Source: Candidatus Competibacteraceae bacterium (GTDB lineage: Bacteria; Pseudomonadota; Gammaproteobacteria; Competibacterales; Competibacteraceae). Taken from it: a DNA stretch of 64,000 bases. The position numbers were made by a program, and so were the translations under genes. Below, one piece after another: positions 52,187-61,686 of this stretch. Location: positions 1 through 64,000 of the forward strand of contig JADJQQ010000030.1 in assembly GCA_016712625.1 (NCBI GenBank), read 5' to 3'. The notes under the pieces are model-generated. The model saw only the letters and a program-made list of their open reading frames with translations, was not told the DNA's origin and ran no database searches. Positions within the stretch are counted from its first letter, which is position 1, and each line of letters starts with the position of its first letter.

Positions 52187-52753
52187 ATGAATATTAAAGA
52201 CGAACTCGTCCAGCATTATCTTTGGCTGCGTCAATACGGCCTTAACGATTCGCACAGCGGCAACGCGTCGGTACGAGACGAGGATAGCGGCATGTTCTGG
52301 ATCACGCCCACCGGCTGTTGCGCCGATCTGCTCAGTAGCGGCGACCTGATCCAATGCCAAATGGAGGATGGCGCCATCGGCAAGGGCGCTTCCCTGGATG
52401 CCCGCCTGCATCTGGCGGTTTACCAATCCAACCCGCAAACTCGGGCCGTATTGCACAGTCATGGCCCGTACTCCGTGGCGATGACCATGGACAATGAGGA
52501 GTTCTTGCCAACTGATTTCGAGGGTCAGTTGTACTTTAGCCGGGTACCAGTTTTAACCATCCCGTAGGATCAGTATGTGACGCGCTCGCCGCGCATGGTC
52601 GCCGAAGTGCTGATGGATTATCCCATCGTGGTGGTGCGCGGCCACGGCGTTTACGCCTGCGCCGACAGCCTGAACTTGGCTTATAAATGGACCTGTTCCT
52701 TGGAGCTGTCGGCCAAAACGGCCTTCATCGCCCATCAGGCGGGGAAGATCTAA
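52187..52753 (+). CDS. Class II aldolase/adducin-family protein with an in-frame amber stop
   Basis: Zinc-dependent aldolase-fold protein (188 residues if read through). 'SHSGNASVRDEDSGMFWITP' covers the phosphate and substrate loops; 'AVLHSHGPYSVAM' and, after the stop, 'PIVVVRGHGVYACADSLNLA' supply the zinc histidines. Codon 127 (52565-52567) is TAG exactly where relatives have Tyr, and the frame continues without any shift to a natural TAA at 52753. Substrate class (fuculose phosphate-like or methylthioribulose-like) cannot be fixed. Starts 44 bases after cpdA. Confidence 0.75.
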
Positions 52754-52802
52754 GCGAAAAGTGCGGACTAGGGCCGCCAGGTGGACAGTAAAAGCGCGGT
52801 TT

Positions 52803-53945
52803 TCAGACCCGCAACCGCCACCACGCCACCCACCAGCCCAGCACACCCAGCGCCGTCGCCAAATCGAACATCGCCGTCGGCCCCAATCCCGCCCACAAAT
52901 AACCAGCGGCCAGACTGCCGGCCGCATTGCCTACGCCAAAGCCCAAACTGCTGTACAACGCTTGGCCGCGCCCCTGTAGCGACCCCGGAAAAAACTGATG
53001 GATCAAGTGGATGGACACCGCGTGAAAGACGCCGAAACTAAAAGCGTGCAAGCTTTGAGCGAACAGCAAAACCGGTAGCTCACGCGCAAAATGGCCGATC
53101 AGCGCCCAGCGCACCGCCGCCAGCGCCAAAGCCGCCAACATTAAGCGGCGCGGCCCAAAGTACGGCAACAACCGCGGCAGCCACAAGAACATACCCACTT
53201 CCACTGTCACCCCCAAGCCCCACAACAAGCCAATGAACTCGCGGGTGTAACCCAAATTTTCGAGATAGAGCGAGAAAAAACCATAATAAGGCCCATGGGC
53301 GGCCTGATTGAGAAAACACACGACAAAGAAAGCGATCACCACCGGCTGCCGCAACACCCGACCGAAGGGCGGAGCCGGCTGGAGCGCTGATCCCCTTGGC
53401 CGTTCCGGCGCTAGCAGGCTGTTCACCCACAACAGGGAGAACAAAGCCAGCATCACGGCCGGCACAATGCTCACTCCCCATTGTTTGGTGGCGAAACCCA
53501 AACCGACCGCGGCGGCGATGAACCCCACCGATCCCCACAATCGAACCCGGCTGTACTGATAGGTCTGCTCGCCCAAATGATTGAGGGTGACCGCTTCGAA
53601 TTGCGGCAGAGCGGCGTTCCAAAAGAAGCTAAACAGCAGCGTTACCCACACGAGTCCCAGATAAGAATCACCTGCCGCGTAGACGCCGGCAAAGCTCAGC
53701 GCCGAGGCCAGACAGGCCCAGCGAATCACCCGCATCCGCCGGCCGGTGCGGTCGGCCACCCAGCCCCACAGCGTTGGCGCAATCAATTTGGTGGCTTGCG
53801 GAATCGCCATCAGTTCCCCGATGCGCGCCGGGCCGAATCCCAAGGCCAGCAGATACGGTCCCCAATACGGCAACAGCACGCCCAAGCTAGCGAAGTAGAC
53901 GAAATAAAAACCGGACAGGCGTAGATAGAGCGGCAGTGGCAACAC
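52803..53945 (-). CDS. MFS transporter (3-phenylpropionate/HcaT-like)
   Basis: Major facilitator of about 380 residues with 12 hydrophobic segments. 'LYLRLSGFYFVYFASLGVLL', 'IPQATKLIAPTLWGWVADRT' (loop 2-3 motif), 'PQFEAVTLNHLGEQTYQYSR' and 'RLWGSVGFIAAAVGLGFATK' match the HcaT/YcaD-like group. Start is uncertain: the longer ORF starts at 53978; a GTG at 53945 places the first helix right after the start. Convergent with the aldolase gene; 50 bases between stops. Substrate unknown. Confidence 0.8.
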   Translation of the reverse strand: MLPLPLYLRLSGFYFVYFASLGVLLPYWGPYLLALGFGPARIGELMAIPQATKLIAPTLWGWVADRTGRRMRVIRWACLASALSFAGVYAAGDSYLGLVWVTLLFSFFWNAALPQFEAVTLNHLGEQTYQYSRVRLWGSVGFIAAAVGLGFATKQWGVSIVPAVMLALFSLLWVNSLLAPERPRGSALQPAPPFGRVLRQPVVIAFFVVCFLNQAAHGPYYGFFSLYLENLGYTREFIGLLWGLGVTVEVGMFLWLPRLLPYFGPRRLMLAALALAAVRWALIGHFARELPVLLFAQSLHAFSFGVFHAVSIHLIHQFFPGSLQGRGQALYSSLGFGVGNAAGSLAAGYLWAGLGPTAMFDLATALGVLGWWVAWWRLRV

Positions 53946-54005
53946 GATCAAATGACAACAAGGCGCTCGCCCTCCCAACCGAGAGGTTGCGATCCAGAAG
54001 CTGTT

Positions 54006-55121
54006 TTAACCGAGCGAATCGCGCGGCATGGAGCCAGGAATGATCGGACTCTCAGTCCGAACCTCCGCATTCTGCGCGCGGTGACGCAGCGCATGATCAA
54101 TCAGCACCAAGGCCAGCATCGCCTCGGCGATAGGGGTGGCGCGGATACCCACACAGGGATCATGTCGACCGGTGGTGATTACCTCCACCGGTTCGCCGCG
54201 CAGGTTGATGGTTCGGCCTGGCAGGCGGATGCTGGAGGTTGGCTTCAGCGCGATAGTGGCCACGATATCCTGGCCGGTTGAAATCCCACCCAACACCCCA
54301 CCAGCGTGGTTGCTGGCGAATCCCGCCACGGTCAGCTCGTCGCGATGTTCGGAGCCGCGCTGCTCGACGCTGGCAAAACCAGCGCCTATTTCCACCGCTT
54401 TGACGGCATTGATACCCATTAACGCATGCGCGATGTCAGCGTCCAACCGGTCGAACACTGGCTCGCCCCAGCCTACCGGCGCGCCGCTGGCCACCACCGT
54501 TACCCGTGCGCCGATGGAATCGCCGGACTTACGCAGCGCATCCATGAACTGCTCTAATTCCGCGACCTTGTCGGGATCGGGACAAAAAAATGGGTTGTCG
54601 TCCACCGTATCCCATAGCAGCTTCGTAGGTCGAATCGGACCAAGCTGGGCCAGGTAGCCCCGCACCGTCACCCCATAGCGCTCCCGCAGATACTTTTTGG
54701 CGATGGCGCCCGCCGCCACCCGCACCGCCGTCTCCCGCGCCGACGAGCGACCGCCGCCGCGATAATCCCGCAGGCCATATTTGTGATGATAGGTGTAATC
54801 GGCGTGGCCCGGACGGAAACGATCCATAATCTCAGTGTAGTCCTTCGAACGCTGGTCCACATTCTCGATCAGCAACCCGATAGGCGTTCCGGTGGTCTTA
54901 CCTTCAAATACTCCTGACAAAATCCGTACCTGATCTGGTTCGCGCCGCTGGGTGGTATGCCGGCTCTTTCCGGGCCGACGGCGGTCTAAATCATGCTGCA
55001 AATCCGCCTCGGACAACGGCAGTCCGGGCGGACACCCGTCCACGATAGCGCCGAGCGCCGGCCCGTGGCTCTCGCCAAAGGTGGTCACAGTAAATAATTT
55101 GCCAAAGGTATTGCCAGACAT
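54006..55121 (-). CDS. aroC: Chorismate synthase
   Basis: Last enzyme of the shikimate pathway, forming chorismate from EPSP with reduced FMN. 371 residues, normal length. 'LFTVTTFGESHGPALGAIVD' is the N-terminal signature, 'FRPGHADYTYHHKYGLRDYR' and 'GGGRSSARETAVRVAAGAIA' are the FMN/EPSP-binding blocks, and 'NHAGGVLGGISTGQDI' is the third. Intact. Possibly controlled through the palindrome 66 bases upstream. Confidence 0.97.
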   Translation of the reverse strand: MSGNTFGKLFTVTTFGESHGPALGAIVDGCPPGLPLSEADLQHDLDRRRPGKSRHTTQRREPDQVRILSGVFEGKTTGTPIGLLIENVDQRSKDYTEIMDRFRPGHADYTYHHKYGLRDYRGGGRSSARETAVRVAAGAIAKKYLRERYGVTVRGYLAQLGPIRPTKLLWDTVDDNPFFCPDPDKVAELEQFMDALRKSGDSIGARVTVVASGAPVGWGEPVFDRLDADIAHALMGINAVKAVEIGAGFASVEQRGSEHRDELTVAGFASNHAGGVLGGISTGQDIVATIALKPTSSIRLPGRTINLRGEPVEVITTGRHDPCVGIRATPIAEAMLALVLIDHALRHRAQNAEVRTESPIIPGSMPRDSLG

Positions 55122-55176
55122 GGGACAGCTTTCCTCAGACGGCGGCCCGCCATACCAAATCGGCGCGCCGGATTTG

Positions 55177-55205
55177 CCTTATAAATTTACCTTATAATAA
55201 GGTAA
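55177..55205. promoter_or_regulatory. Palindrome and direct repeats upstream of aroC
   Basis: TTACCTTAT A ATAAGGTAA is a perfect 9-base inverted repeat with one central base (55187-55205). The octamer CCTTATAA occurs twice, at 55177-55184 and 55190-55197. It lies 66 bases before aroC and 208 before the kinase gene, in the divergent promoter region, so it may be an operator or a promoter element for either. Confidence 0.45.
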
Positions 55206-55412
55206 GAAAACTGACTGTTTCAGGCGTCTTAGCGCTGCCAAGATCAGACGATCCCAGCCCGTTTAGACTCGCCCTATCGTACCAGCCCAACGCGACAGGC
55301 ACATTTCCGCATGGTATTTGACCCACAGGTACAATACTATCACACGGCTAAGACAGCCCATCGACGTGGAAAACCATCGACCGCTGGCATGTGGCGTCAG
55401 TTGTGAAAGGAT

Positions 55413-58400
55413 TTGAACATGCATATTCCAGGCTATCAAATCGAGCGAGAACTCGGCCAGGGCGGCATGGCGATCGTGTATCTCGCCATGCAAGAGTCGC
55501 TGCACCGTCACGTCGCCTTAAAAGTGATCAAACCCACCCTCATCACCGATGAGGAATTCGCGCACCGCTTTCTGCGAGAAGGGCGCATTATCGCCCAGCT
55601 GAACCATCCCCATATCCTCCCCGTTTACGATATCGGCTCTCATGACAACATCTATTACTTGTCGATGGAGTACTTGCCAGGCGACACCCTGCAACACAGC
55701 ATTGGTTCCGGGCTGCCGCTGCTTGAATCGCTGACGATCATTCGGGCCATCGCCAGCGCGCTAGATTACGCTCATCATCGCAATATCATCCATCGCGACA
55801 TCAAACCGCAAAATATTCTATTCCGCGAAAACGGCAACCCGGTGCTAACTGACTTCGGCATCGCCAAAACGCTCGGCGGAGCCACGATCATGACCCGCAC
55901 CGGCTTGTCGATCGGCACGCCGCGCTACATGAGTCCCGAACAGATCCGCGGCCAGGCGGTCGATGCCCGCTCCGATCTGTACAGCCTCGGCGTCTTGTTT
56001 TATCAAATGCTGACCCGCAACGTGCCTTACGCCGCCGAAGACAGCTTTGCGTTGGCGATGATGCACGTCACGGCCCCGATCCCGGATTTACCGCCCCGAT
56101 TGGCGCGCTTTCAACCCTTTTTAACTAGATTGTTGGAAAAAGACCCGAACCAGCGCTTTCAAAACGGCCAAGAGATTATCGCCGCGCTTGATGCGCTTGA
56201 AGCCTCTAGCGGTTCTGGCAATACCCAAAAAACCTTGATCGTGAGCGCCGGTCCCACAGCGTCCAACCAGCGGCGCGGCTGGAAAACAGCGCTCCCTCTG
56301 GCAGCGGCCTTGGCTGGCGTGGCCGCCGGTGGCTATTTATGGATAAACCGCCCGGCTCCCCCCACCCCACCGATTACCACCTCGTTAGCGGATCGGCCCA
56401 AAGAATCGCCCGCCGTGGACTCGACCGCCCAGCGGCGGGCTGAAGTCGATCAGTTGCTCGCGCAAGCCATTCAGCAACAACAAACCGGCGCTTTGAGCGA
56501 CAGCCTGGCTCGGATTGAGCAAGGGCTGCATCTGGTCCCCGACCATCCCGCTCTCCTGGCGCTGCGCGAGCAAATCAAGCGCCAGATGACCGAGGCGGAG
56601 CAAACCCGCGCTCATCGCGAGCAACAGCAACAGATCGAACGACAAGCTGACCAGATCTTCGAACAAGCGCGCCGCTCCCAACAGAGAGGCGCGCTGGATA
56701 TCAGCGTTATCCAGATCGAGCAAGGCTTGCAGCTCATGTCTGACCATCCCGCCCTGCTGGCGTTGAAACGCGATGTCCTGGCGCAACGGGCCAAACGGGA
56801 GCGCGAAGCGGAGCTCATGCAGCGTCAGGCCGAAACCGCCGAGCAGCAGAGAATTGAAAGCGAGCGGCGCAAGGCCGAAATCGAACAACAGAAAATCGAA
56901 AGCGAGCAGCGCAAAGCCGAAATCGAACAACAGAAAATCGAAAATGAACGGCAAAGAGCCGAAGCCGACCTGCGGCGGCGGCGCAAAGCTGATGAATTTC
57001 TAGAACGAGCGCTCGACTATCAGAAGGATCGCGCCTACGAAGTGAGCTTGTTACAAATTGAGCAAGGTTTACAGCAAATTCCCGACCATGCTCGCCTCTT
57101 GGCGCTGCGGGATGAAGTGCGGCGACAATTCCGCGCCGCCAAGACTGAATCCGCGCCAGAAGTCAAACCTGCCCCGGAGGAGGATACAACTCAAATAGCG
57201 GCCCTGCTCAACAAATGCGAGGCACATTTGAGAGCCAACCGGCTCACCTCAGGCAGAAGAGGAAACGCCGCCGACTGTTACGCTGAAGTCCTCAAACTCG
57301 ATAGCAGCAACAGCCAAGCCTTGGCTGGATTAGAACAGATTAGCGATCACTACGCCGATCTGGCCATAACCAACCTACAGCAAGGCAATCCCAAGGCAAG
57401 TCGGAACGCGCTCGACAAATTGGGGCAGTTAAAACCGTCTCACCCTCGTTTGTCCGAGCTACGCGAGCAACTGGCCGAAGCAGAGGCCGCTGCCAAGCCG
57501 ACCCCGCCACCGCCCGCCGAAAAGCCCGCCGCGCCGACGCCGGTCGCAACCGTCGTACCACCGTCGGCGTCGTCAGCGAATTTGCCAAAAACAGAGATAG
57601 CTCCCATCGATTTCATCTCGCTGCCCCGCGCAACAGGACAATCTCCCGCCGCCGCCCAGCCGCCGGCCACGGGGAAAGCGCCAACAACGGATTCCAAGCC
57701 CGCCGCCACGACACCACCGCGGGCGATGGATTCCAGCACGCCAGGGGCCTCCCAAGACACCCGTCTCTCTAAAATTGAACCCGATAAGAAATCTAGTCCA
57801 CGGCAAACGACATCCCCACCCGCCCCGCCCGATGAGGAGCCAGCCCAGCCCAAGGCTGAATCACCCGAGGAAACGCCTTCGGCGGCCCAAGCGTGGGCGG
57901 CCATCAAAGATAGCAACGATCCCGCCGCCATAGAGCGGTTTCTGGTCACTTATCCCAAAGGCCGTCAGGCCGCCGCGGCCCGTCTCACGCTCAAACAATT
58001 AAGGCGTCAGCAAGCGGCCTTACCCGCCCGACTGGCCATTGAAGCCGATGTGGAAGATGCCCAGGTCACCATCAATGGCCGTCATGTCGGTACAGCGCCT
58101 CTGGAAGTGGAGCTCAAACCAGGCCCCTATAAGATACGCGTTATACGAGAAGGCTATCAGGATTGGAATGAGCGGGTGGATTTAGCCGCTAACGGCAACC
58201 GCTTGCTGTCCGCAACCTTGTCGGCGCGGCCAGCGACGGTCGCGGCTTCACCGGCTTCCGCCTCTGACCAAACGCCTAAGTCCGTTCAGGAACCCAAAGC
58301 GACGGAAACCAAAGCTGAAAAACCCGTGACCAACCAGCCCACATCACCCCCTCCCCAAGCTCAGATGGCCAAAGCCGGGCAGGGATTAGGCTGCGTGCGC

Positions 58401-58850
58401 GGCAACTGCCGAACCGGCGAAGGCGCTTATCGGCATCCCAACGGCAGCGAATATATCGGAGAGTTCCGCAACGCCAAGATGCACGGCCAAGGAACCTACC
58501 TCTATGCTGGACGAGACGAAAAATACGTGGGGGAATGGCGCGACGGCGTGATCGACGGCGCAGGAACCTACTATTACGGCAGCGGCAATCGTTACGAAGG
58601 GCAATGGCGCGACGGCCACAAAAGCGGTCAAGGAACCTACCTGTATGCTAACGGCGAAAAGTATGTCGGCGAATTCCAAGACGACCAACCGAGCGGCCAA
58701 GGCATCTATTACTATAAAAACGGCGACCGTTACGAAGGGCAATGGCGCGACGGCCACAAGCATGGCCAAGGCATCCTGTACGAGAACGGCAAGAAACTTG
58801 TGGGCGAATGGGATACTGACCGAAAAGTTCGAATCACGGTACAGCAGTAA
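55413..58850 (+). CDS. Ser/Thr protein kinase with TPR-like, PEGA and MORN repeats
   Basis: 1145 residues. Eukaryote-like kinase domain (8-265): 'ELGQGGMAIVYLA' P-loop, Lys37 in VALKVIK, 'IHRDIKPQN' at ~126, 'DFGIAKTLGG' at ~147, 'GTPRYMSPEQIRGQ'. One membrane helix at ~289-313. The periplasmic part has three TPR-like 'GLHLVPDHPALLALREQ' repeats, a Glu/Lys/Gln coiled coil (~460-530), Pro/Ser linkers, a PEGA domain (~875-945; 'VTINGRHVGTAPLEVELKPG') and six MORN repeats (~997-1130). The outer part presumably senses envelope or cell-wall state. All catalytic residues are present. Divergent from aroC. Confidence 0.9.
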   Translation: MNMHIPGYQIERELGQGGMAIVYLAMQESLHRHVALKVIKPTLITDEEFAHRFLREGRIIAQLNHPHILPVYDIGSHDNIYYLSMEYLPGDTLQHSIGSGLPLLESLTIIRAIASALDYAHHRNIIHRDIKPQNILFRENGNPVLTDFGIAKTLGGATIMTRTGLSIGTPRYMSPEQIRGQAVDARSDLYSLGVLFYQMLTRNVPYAAEDSFALAMMHVTAPIPDLPPRLARFQPFLTRLLEKDPNQRFQNGQEIIAALDALEASSGSGNTQKTLIVSAGPTASNQRRGWKTALPLAAALAGVAAGGYLWINRPAPPTPPITTSLADRPKESPAVDSTAQRRAEVDQLLAQAIQQQQTGALSDSLARIEQGLHLVPDHPALLALREQIKRQMTEAEQTRAHREQQQQIERQADQIFEQARRSQQRGALDISVIQIEQGLQLMSDHPALLALKRDVLAQRAKREREAELMQRQAETAEQQRIESERRKAEIEQQKIESEQRKAEIEQQKIENERQRAEADLRRRRKADEFLERALDYQKDRAYEVSLLQIEQGLQQIPDHARLLALRDEVRRQFRAAKTESAPEVKPAPEEDTTQIAALLNKCEAHLRANRLTSGRRGNAADCYAEVLKLDSSNSQALAGLEQISDHYADLAITNLQQGNPKASRNALDKLGQLKPSHPRLSELREQLAEAEAAAKPTPPPPAEKPAAPTPVATVVPPSASSANLPKTEIAPIDFISLPRATGQSPAAAQPPATGKAPTTDSKPAATTPPRAMDSSTPGASQDTRLSKIEPDKKSSPRQTTSPPAPPDEEPAQPKAESPEETPSAAQAWAAIKDSNDPAAIERFLVTYPKGRQAAAARLTLKQLRRQQAALPARLAIEADVEDAQVTINGRHVGTAPLEVELKPGPYKIRVIREGYQDWNERVDLAANGNRLLSATLSARPATVAASPASASDQTPKSVQEPKATETKAEKPVTNQPTSPPPQAQMAKAGQGLGCVRGNCRTGEGAYRHPNGSEYIGEFRNAKMHGQGTYLYAGRDEKYVGEWRDGVIDGAGTYYYGSGNRYEGQWRDGHKSGQGTYLYANGEKYVGEFQDDQPSGQGIYYYKNGDRYEGQWRDGHKHGQGILYENGKKLVGEWDTDRKVRITVQQ
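58395..58810 (+). repeat. MORN repeat array in the kinase C-terminus
   Basis: About six 23-residue MORN units of type 'G.YxYxNGdrYeGqWrDGhkhG'. A 32-base stretch is identical at 58590 and 58728, 138 bases apart (two units), showing recent internal duplication. Confidence 0.85.
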
Positions 58851-58865
58851 ATAAACCGAAAAACA

Positions 58866-58898
58866 AAGGCGGAAATCCTGAATCCGAATTTCCGCCTT
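58866..58898 (+). terminator. Stem-loop terminator after the kinase gene
   Basis: AAGGCGGAAAT (58866-58876) pairs perfectly with ATTTCCGCCTT (58888-58898) around an 11-base loop, 16 bases after the stop codon. No long T tract follows, so it could be a bidirectional terminator. Confidence 0.5.
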
Positions 58899-58948
58899 CC
58901 TATCACCGCGCTCGCTTCAACCAGAGACTGAAGCCCACTCTATTGTGC

Positions 58949-59221
58949 TTAGCGGTGCTGGTGGGAATACTCCAAACGGCGAGGCGGTTTCACCCAGCTG
59001 GAGGGGATGAAATCCGCATTGTGTTCTTCCAAACACCGAACGGCATGAAGCTGGGTGCCTCTTATCGGTGCATCGCCACCATAACCGCCGCAATAACTAC
59101 CCCCGCTAGCGCTGACGCACGATACCGTACCGCGATAGGGGCAATTATGCTTGTTAGCTGGCATCAATCCTTCGCTGCCAAACCGCTTGGCTTTCACAGG
59201 CCGAGCAATTTCATTATTCAT
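58949..59221 (-). CDS. Small Cys/Gly-containing hypothetical protein
   Basis: 90-codon ORF of no recognised family. GAGGA lies about 8 bases before ATG 59221. Features: basic N-terminus, 'NCPYRGTVSCVSASGGSYCG' with three Cys, then 'GGDAPIRGTQLHAVRC' and a basic C-terminus; the Cys spacing could bind metal. No signal peptide. A plus-strand ORF covers the same bases but lacks a Shine-Dalgarno. Moderate doubt. Confidence 0.4.
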   Translation of the reverse strand: MNNEIARPVKAKRFGSEGLMPANKHNCPYRGTVSCVSASGGSYCGGYGGDAPIRGTQLHAVRCLEEHNADFIPSSWVKPPRRLEYSHQHR

Positions 59222-59507
59222 TGTTGGATTCCTCGCTTTGGTGGGCAGCGGTTAGACCGCTCTCCTCCCCACTATACTGGCCAGGGTGTTGCTTGATTAT
59301 TTGATACTGCTACATTTTTAATACGAACACCCGGCGAATTTATAGCAGATTGATATTAATTTTTTTCTCCACAGTGTAAATAAGTGGTTTCTCGCGCGGC
59401 ATCAGGGTTTTCCCCAATAGGACTGTTCAAAGTCATTATAGTTACTAGCCAAGCTGCCTGCTCGCACCCTTTTTTTCAACCTGCGGCCAACTTAAGAGAT
59501 TTTAAAA

Positions 59508-60464
59508 TTGCTGTCAATATTTCGAGTCACTTTTCAAGGTTTGATCACTGCCGCCGCCGCCTTGACTTGTATCGTTACCCTCCTCGGCTTCTTGGGTCGA
59601 TGCTGGTGGGGATTTGAGTTAGCAACCCATTTCCGAGTTCAATATACGCTTGCTCTAGGTCTCGCGGCGCTGGCTCTATTAGGGTGGCGTCGGCTGCGTT
59701 GGGCGGCGATCTGCGCGGTCTTTGCCCTGGTGAACACGGCAATCATCGCGCCTCGGTTCCTGCCACCCACCGTTGCAAGCGCAACCGACGGTGGGCCGGT
59801 GCTTCGCGTATTGCTGGCTAACGTCAATTCCGCCAACCGCGACCATCAGCGCATCCGCGACACGATCACAGTTTACAACCCCGATTTCGTGGTGCTATTG
59901 GAAGTGACCTCTTGGCTGCTCGCGCGCTTGGCAGTTTTGCACGGTGACTATCCCTATCGGGTGGCCGCGCCGCGCGAAGACAATTTCGGTATTGCCTTCT
60001 TAAGCCGACAACCCTTTGCGCGGGCTGATATCGTTCAGCTCAGCGCGGCTGGACTCCCTTCAATCATTGCGGAGTTTGCAGACGGCCAGCGGCGCTATAC
60101 CCTGTTGGGCACCCATCCTTTACCGCCCATGGGCAGCGCGCAAGCGCGGGATCGCAACGAACAACTGATCCAGTTGGCCCACTTGGCTCGACAAAGCCAA
60201 CAACCGTTCCTGTTGCTGGGCGACCTTAATATCTCTCCGTGGTCACCGTACTTTAGCCAGTTGCTCGCCGATTCAGGATTGCGGGACAGCGGAAAAGGAC
60301 GCGGCATCTTGCCGACATGGCCGGTGGGTTGGCCACCCTTGTGGATTCCGATCGATCATGCGCTATCCTCAGTGGGAATCCTAATCCAGGATCGGGCAAC
60401 AGGCTCAGACTTGGGTTCCGATCACTATCCGGTCATTGTGGATTTCCAGATCGTCAGGCCATAA
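59508..60464 (+). CDS. Membrane-anchored endonuclease/exonuclease/phosphatase-family protein
   Basis: 318 residues: two or three hydrophobic segments (~10-80), then an EEP hydrolase domain. 'VLLANVNSANRDHQRI' (Asn), 'FVVLLEVTSWLL' (metal Glu), 'LLGTHPLPP', 'LLGDLNISPWSPYF' (GDxN), 'IPIDHALSS' and 'GSDLGSDHYPVIVDF' (SDH) make a complete catalytic set. The domain would face the periplasm. Substrate (nucleic acid, phosphoinositide-like or other phosphodiester) is unknown. Start is TTG 59508, preceded by AAGAGA; no ATG fits better. Confidence 0.82.
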   Translation: MLSIFRVTFQGLITAAAALTCIVTLLGFLGRCWWGFELATHFRVQYTLALGLAALALLGWRRLRWAAICAVFALVNTAIIAPRFLPPTVASATDGGPVLRVLLANVNSANRDHQRIRDTITVYNPDFVVLLEVTSWLLARLAVLHGDYPYRVAAPREDNFGIAFLSRQPFARADIVQLSAAGLPSIIAEFADGQRRYTLLGTHPLPPMGSAQARDRNEQLIQLAHLARQSQQPFLLLGDLNISPWSPYFSQLLADSGLRDSGKGRGILPTWPVGWPPLWIPIDHALSSVGILIQDRATGSDLGSDHYPVIVDFQIVRP

Positions 60465-60513
60465 TTTCCCATCCATCACGCTCGCGCCACAACCCCTAAC
60501 CAAGGTCGTTACC

Positions 60514-61632
60514 ATGCCGTTTATCCCGCCAGCCAAACCGAGTACCGAAGACGAGACCGGCTCAGCCCCCGATCCAGCCAGACGCACGTTCCTGGCCGGA
60601 CTCGGCGCCTTGTTTGCTACTGCCGGCCTAAACCTTATCCCGCGCGAGGCGGCGGCTCAGTGGGGAGAACCTCCACCCCCTCTCGACCGCCCAACCTGGT
60701 ACGACCGCCCGACTTGGTACGAGCGTCCTCGCCGATCTAATCGTCAACCCTGGTATCCCCAACCTGGCTGGCAAAACCGTCAGAATATACCGGAGCAACC
60801 GTCTTACGCGCCCAACCTGCAACCCTGGGCTTCAAATGACCTCAATATTTCCATCCAGCGCTATCTTACCGCCCAACGCCAGCTTGGCAGGGTAGCGGTT
60901 AACGAACGCACCGCCTGGTTAGTGTACGACTTTACCAGCGGACGGTTTCTGGCCACGATCAACGCTGGCTTACCTTATCAGAGCGCCAGCATGATCAAAC
61001 CCTTTATCGCGCTCGCTTATTTCCACAAGGTCAACGACGGCACATTGGACTACACAGCTTATCACCGTGAAAAAATGGAGGAAATGATCCAATACAGCAG
61101 CAATAAAGCGACCAATTACTTCATTGCGCTGTTGAATGAAACCGGTCCCCGTTCCGGACCCGCCGACACGGAGTACACGCTCAAGCGGCGCAACCCCGGC
61201 ATTTTCCGAAATACGAAAATTGTCGAGCACATCCCTAAAAGCGGCCGCACTTACCGCAACAGAGCATCCGCCCTCGATTACCACCGTTTTTTGCAAGCGC
61301 TTTGGTACGACCAGTTCCCCTATTCAGGAGAACTGAAGCGTTTGATGCATTTACCCAACCGTGATCGCATCTACACCGGAGCCAGGGAGGTGCCGCAAGG
61401 GACGCTGGTATTCGACAAAACCGGCACGACCGCCCGGTTATGTGGCGATATGGGCATTCTGGTCGCGCGCGGCCGTAATGGTCGCTACTACCCCTACACT
61501 TTTATTGGCATCATCGAAAAGGCTAGGCCGACAAGCCGCTACATGACGTGGAAAAACATTCGAGGTAATGTAATCCGCGAAGTGTCGAATATCACTTACA
61601 ATCACATGCGCCGACTTTACGATTTGGTCTGA
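60514..61632 (+). CDS. Tat-exported class A beta-lactamase-like serine hydrolase
   Basis: About 372 residues from ATG 60514, preceded by AAGG; a longer ORF begins at 60436 but overlaps the previous gene. Tat signal 'RRTFLAGLGALFATAG' ends in AAAQ. Then a Tyr/Trp/Pro/Arg-rich linker with 'TWYDRP'-type repeats. Active-site motifs: SMIK (Ser159, SxxK), SSN (195-197, SxN) and KTG (302-304). These fit a class A beta-lactamase or penicillin-interacting hydrolase. Because the essential Glu166 region is not obvious, a DD-peptidase or esterase role is possible. Confidence 0.8.
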   Translation: MPFIPPAKPSTEDETGSAPDPARRTFLAGLGALFATAGLNLIPREAAAQWGEPPPPLDRPTWYDRPTWYERPRRSNRQPWYPQPGWQNRQNIPEQPSYAPNLQPWASNDLNISIQRYLTAQRQLGRVAVNERTAWLVYDFTSGRFLATINAGLPYQSASMIKPFIALAYFHKVNDGTLDYTAYHREKMEEMIQYSSNKATNYFIALLNETGPRSGPADTEYTLKRRNPGIFRNTKIVEHIPKSGRTYRNRASALDYHRFLQALWYDQFPYSGELKRLMHLPNRDRIYTGAREVPQGTLVFDKTGTTARLCGDMGILVARGRNGRYYPYTFIGIIEKARPTSRYMTWKNIRGNVIREVSNITYNHMRRLYDLV

Positions 61633-61686
61633 ATGGTTTATTTAAAAATAAAATCAACTTCTTAATCAAAGTATTAACTTAATCTA

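Noticed and set aside
52565..52567. TAG as pyrrolysine codon
   Set aside because: No pyrrolysine machinery is in the window, relatives have Tyr here, and a single-base change explains it.
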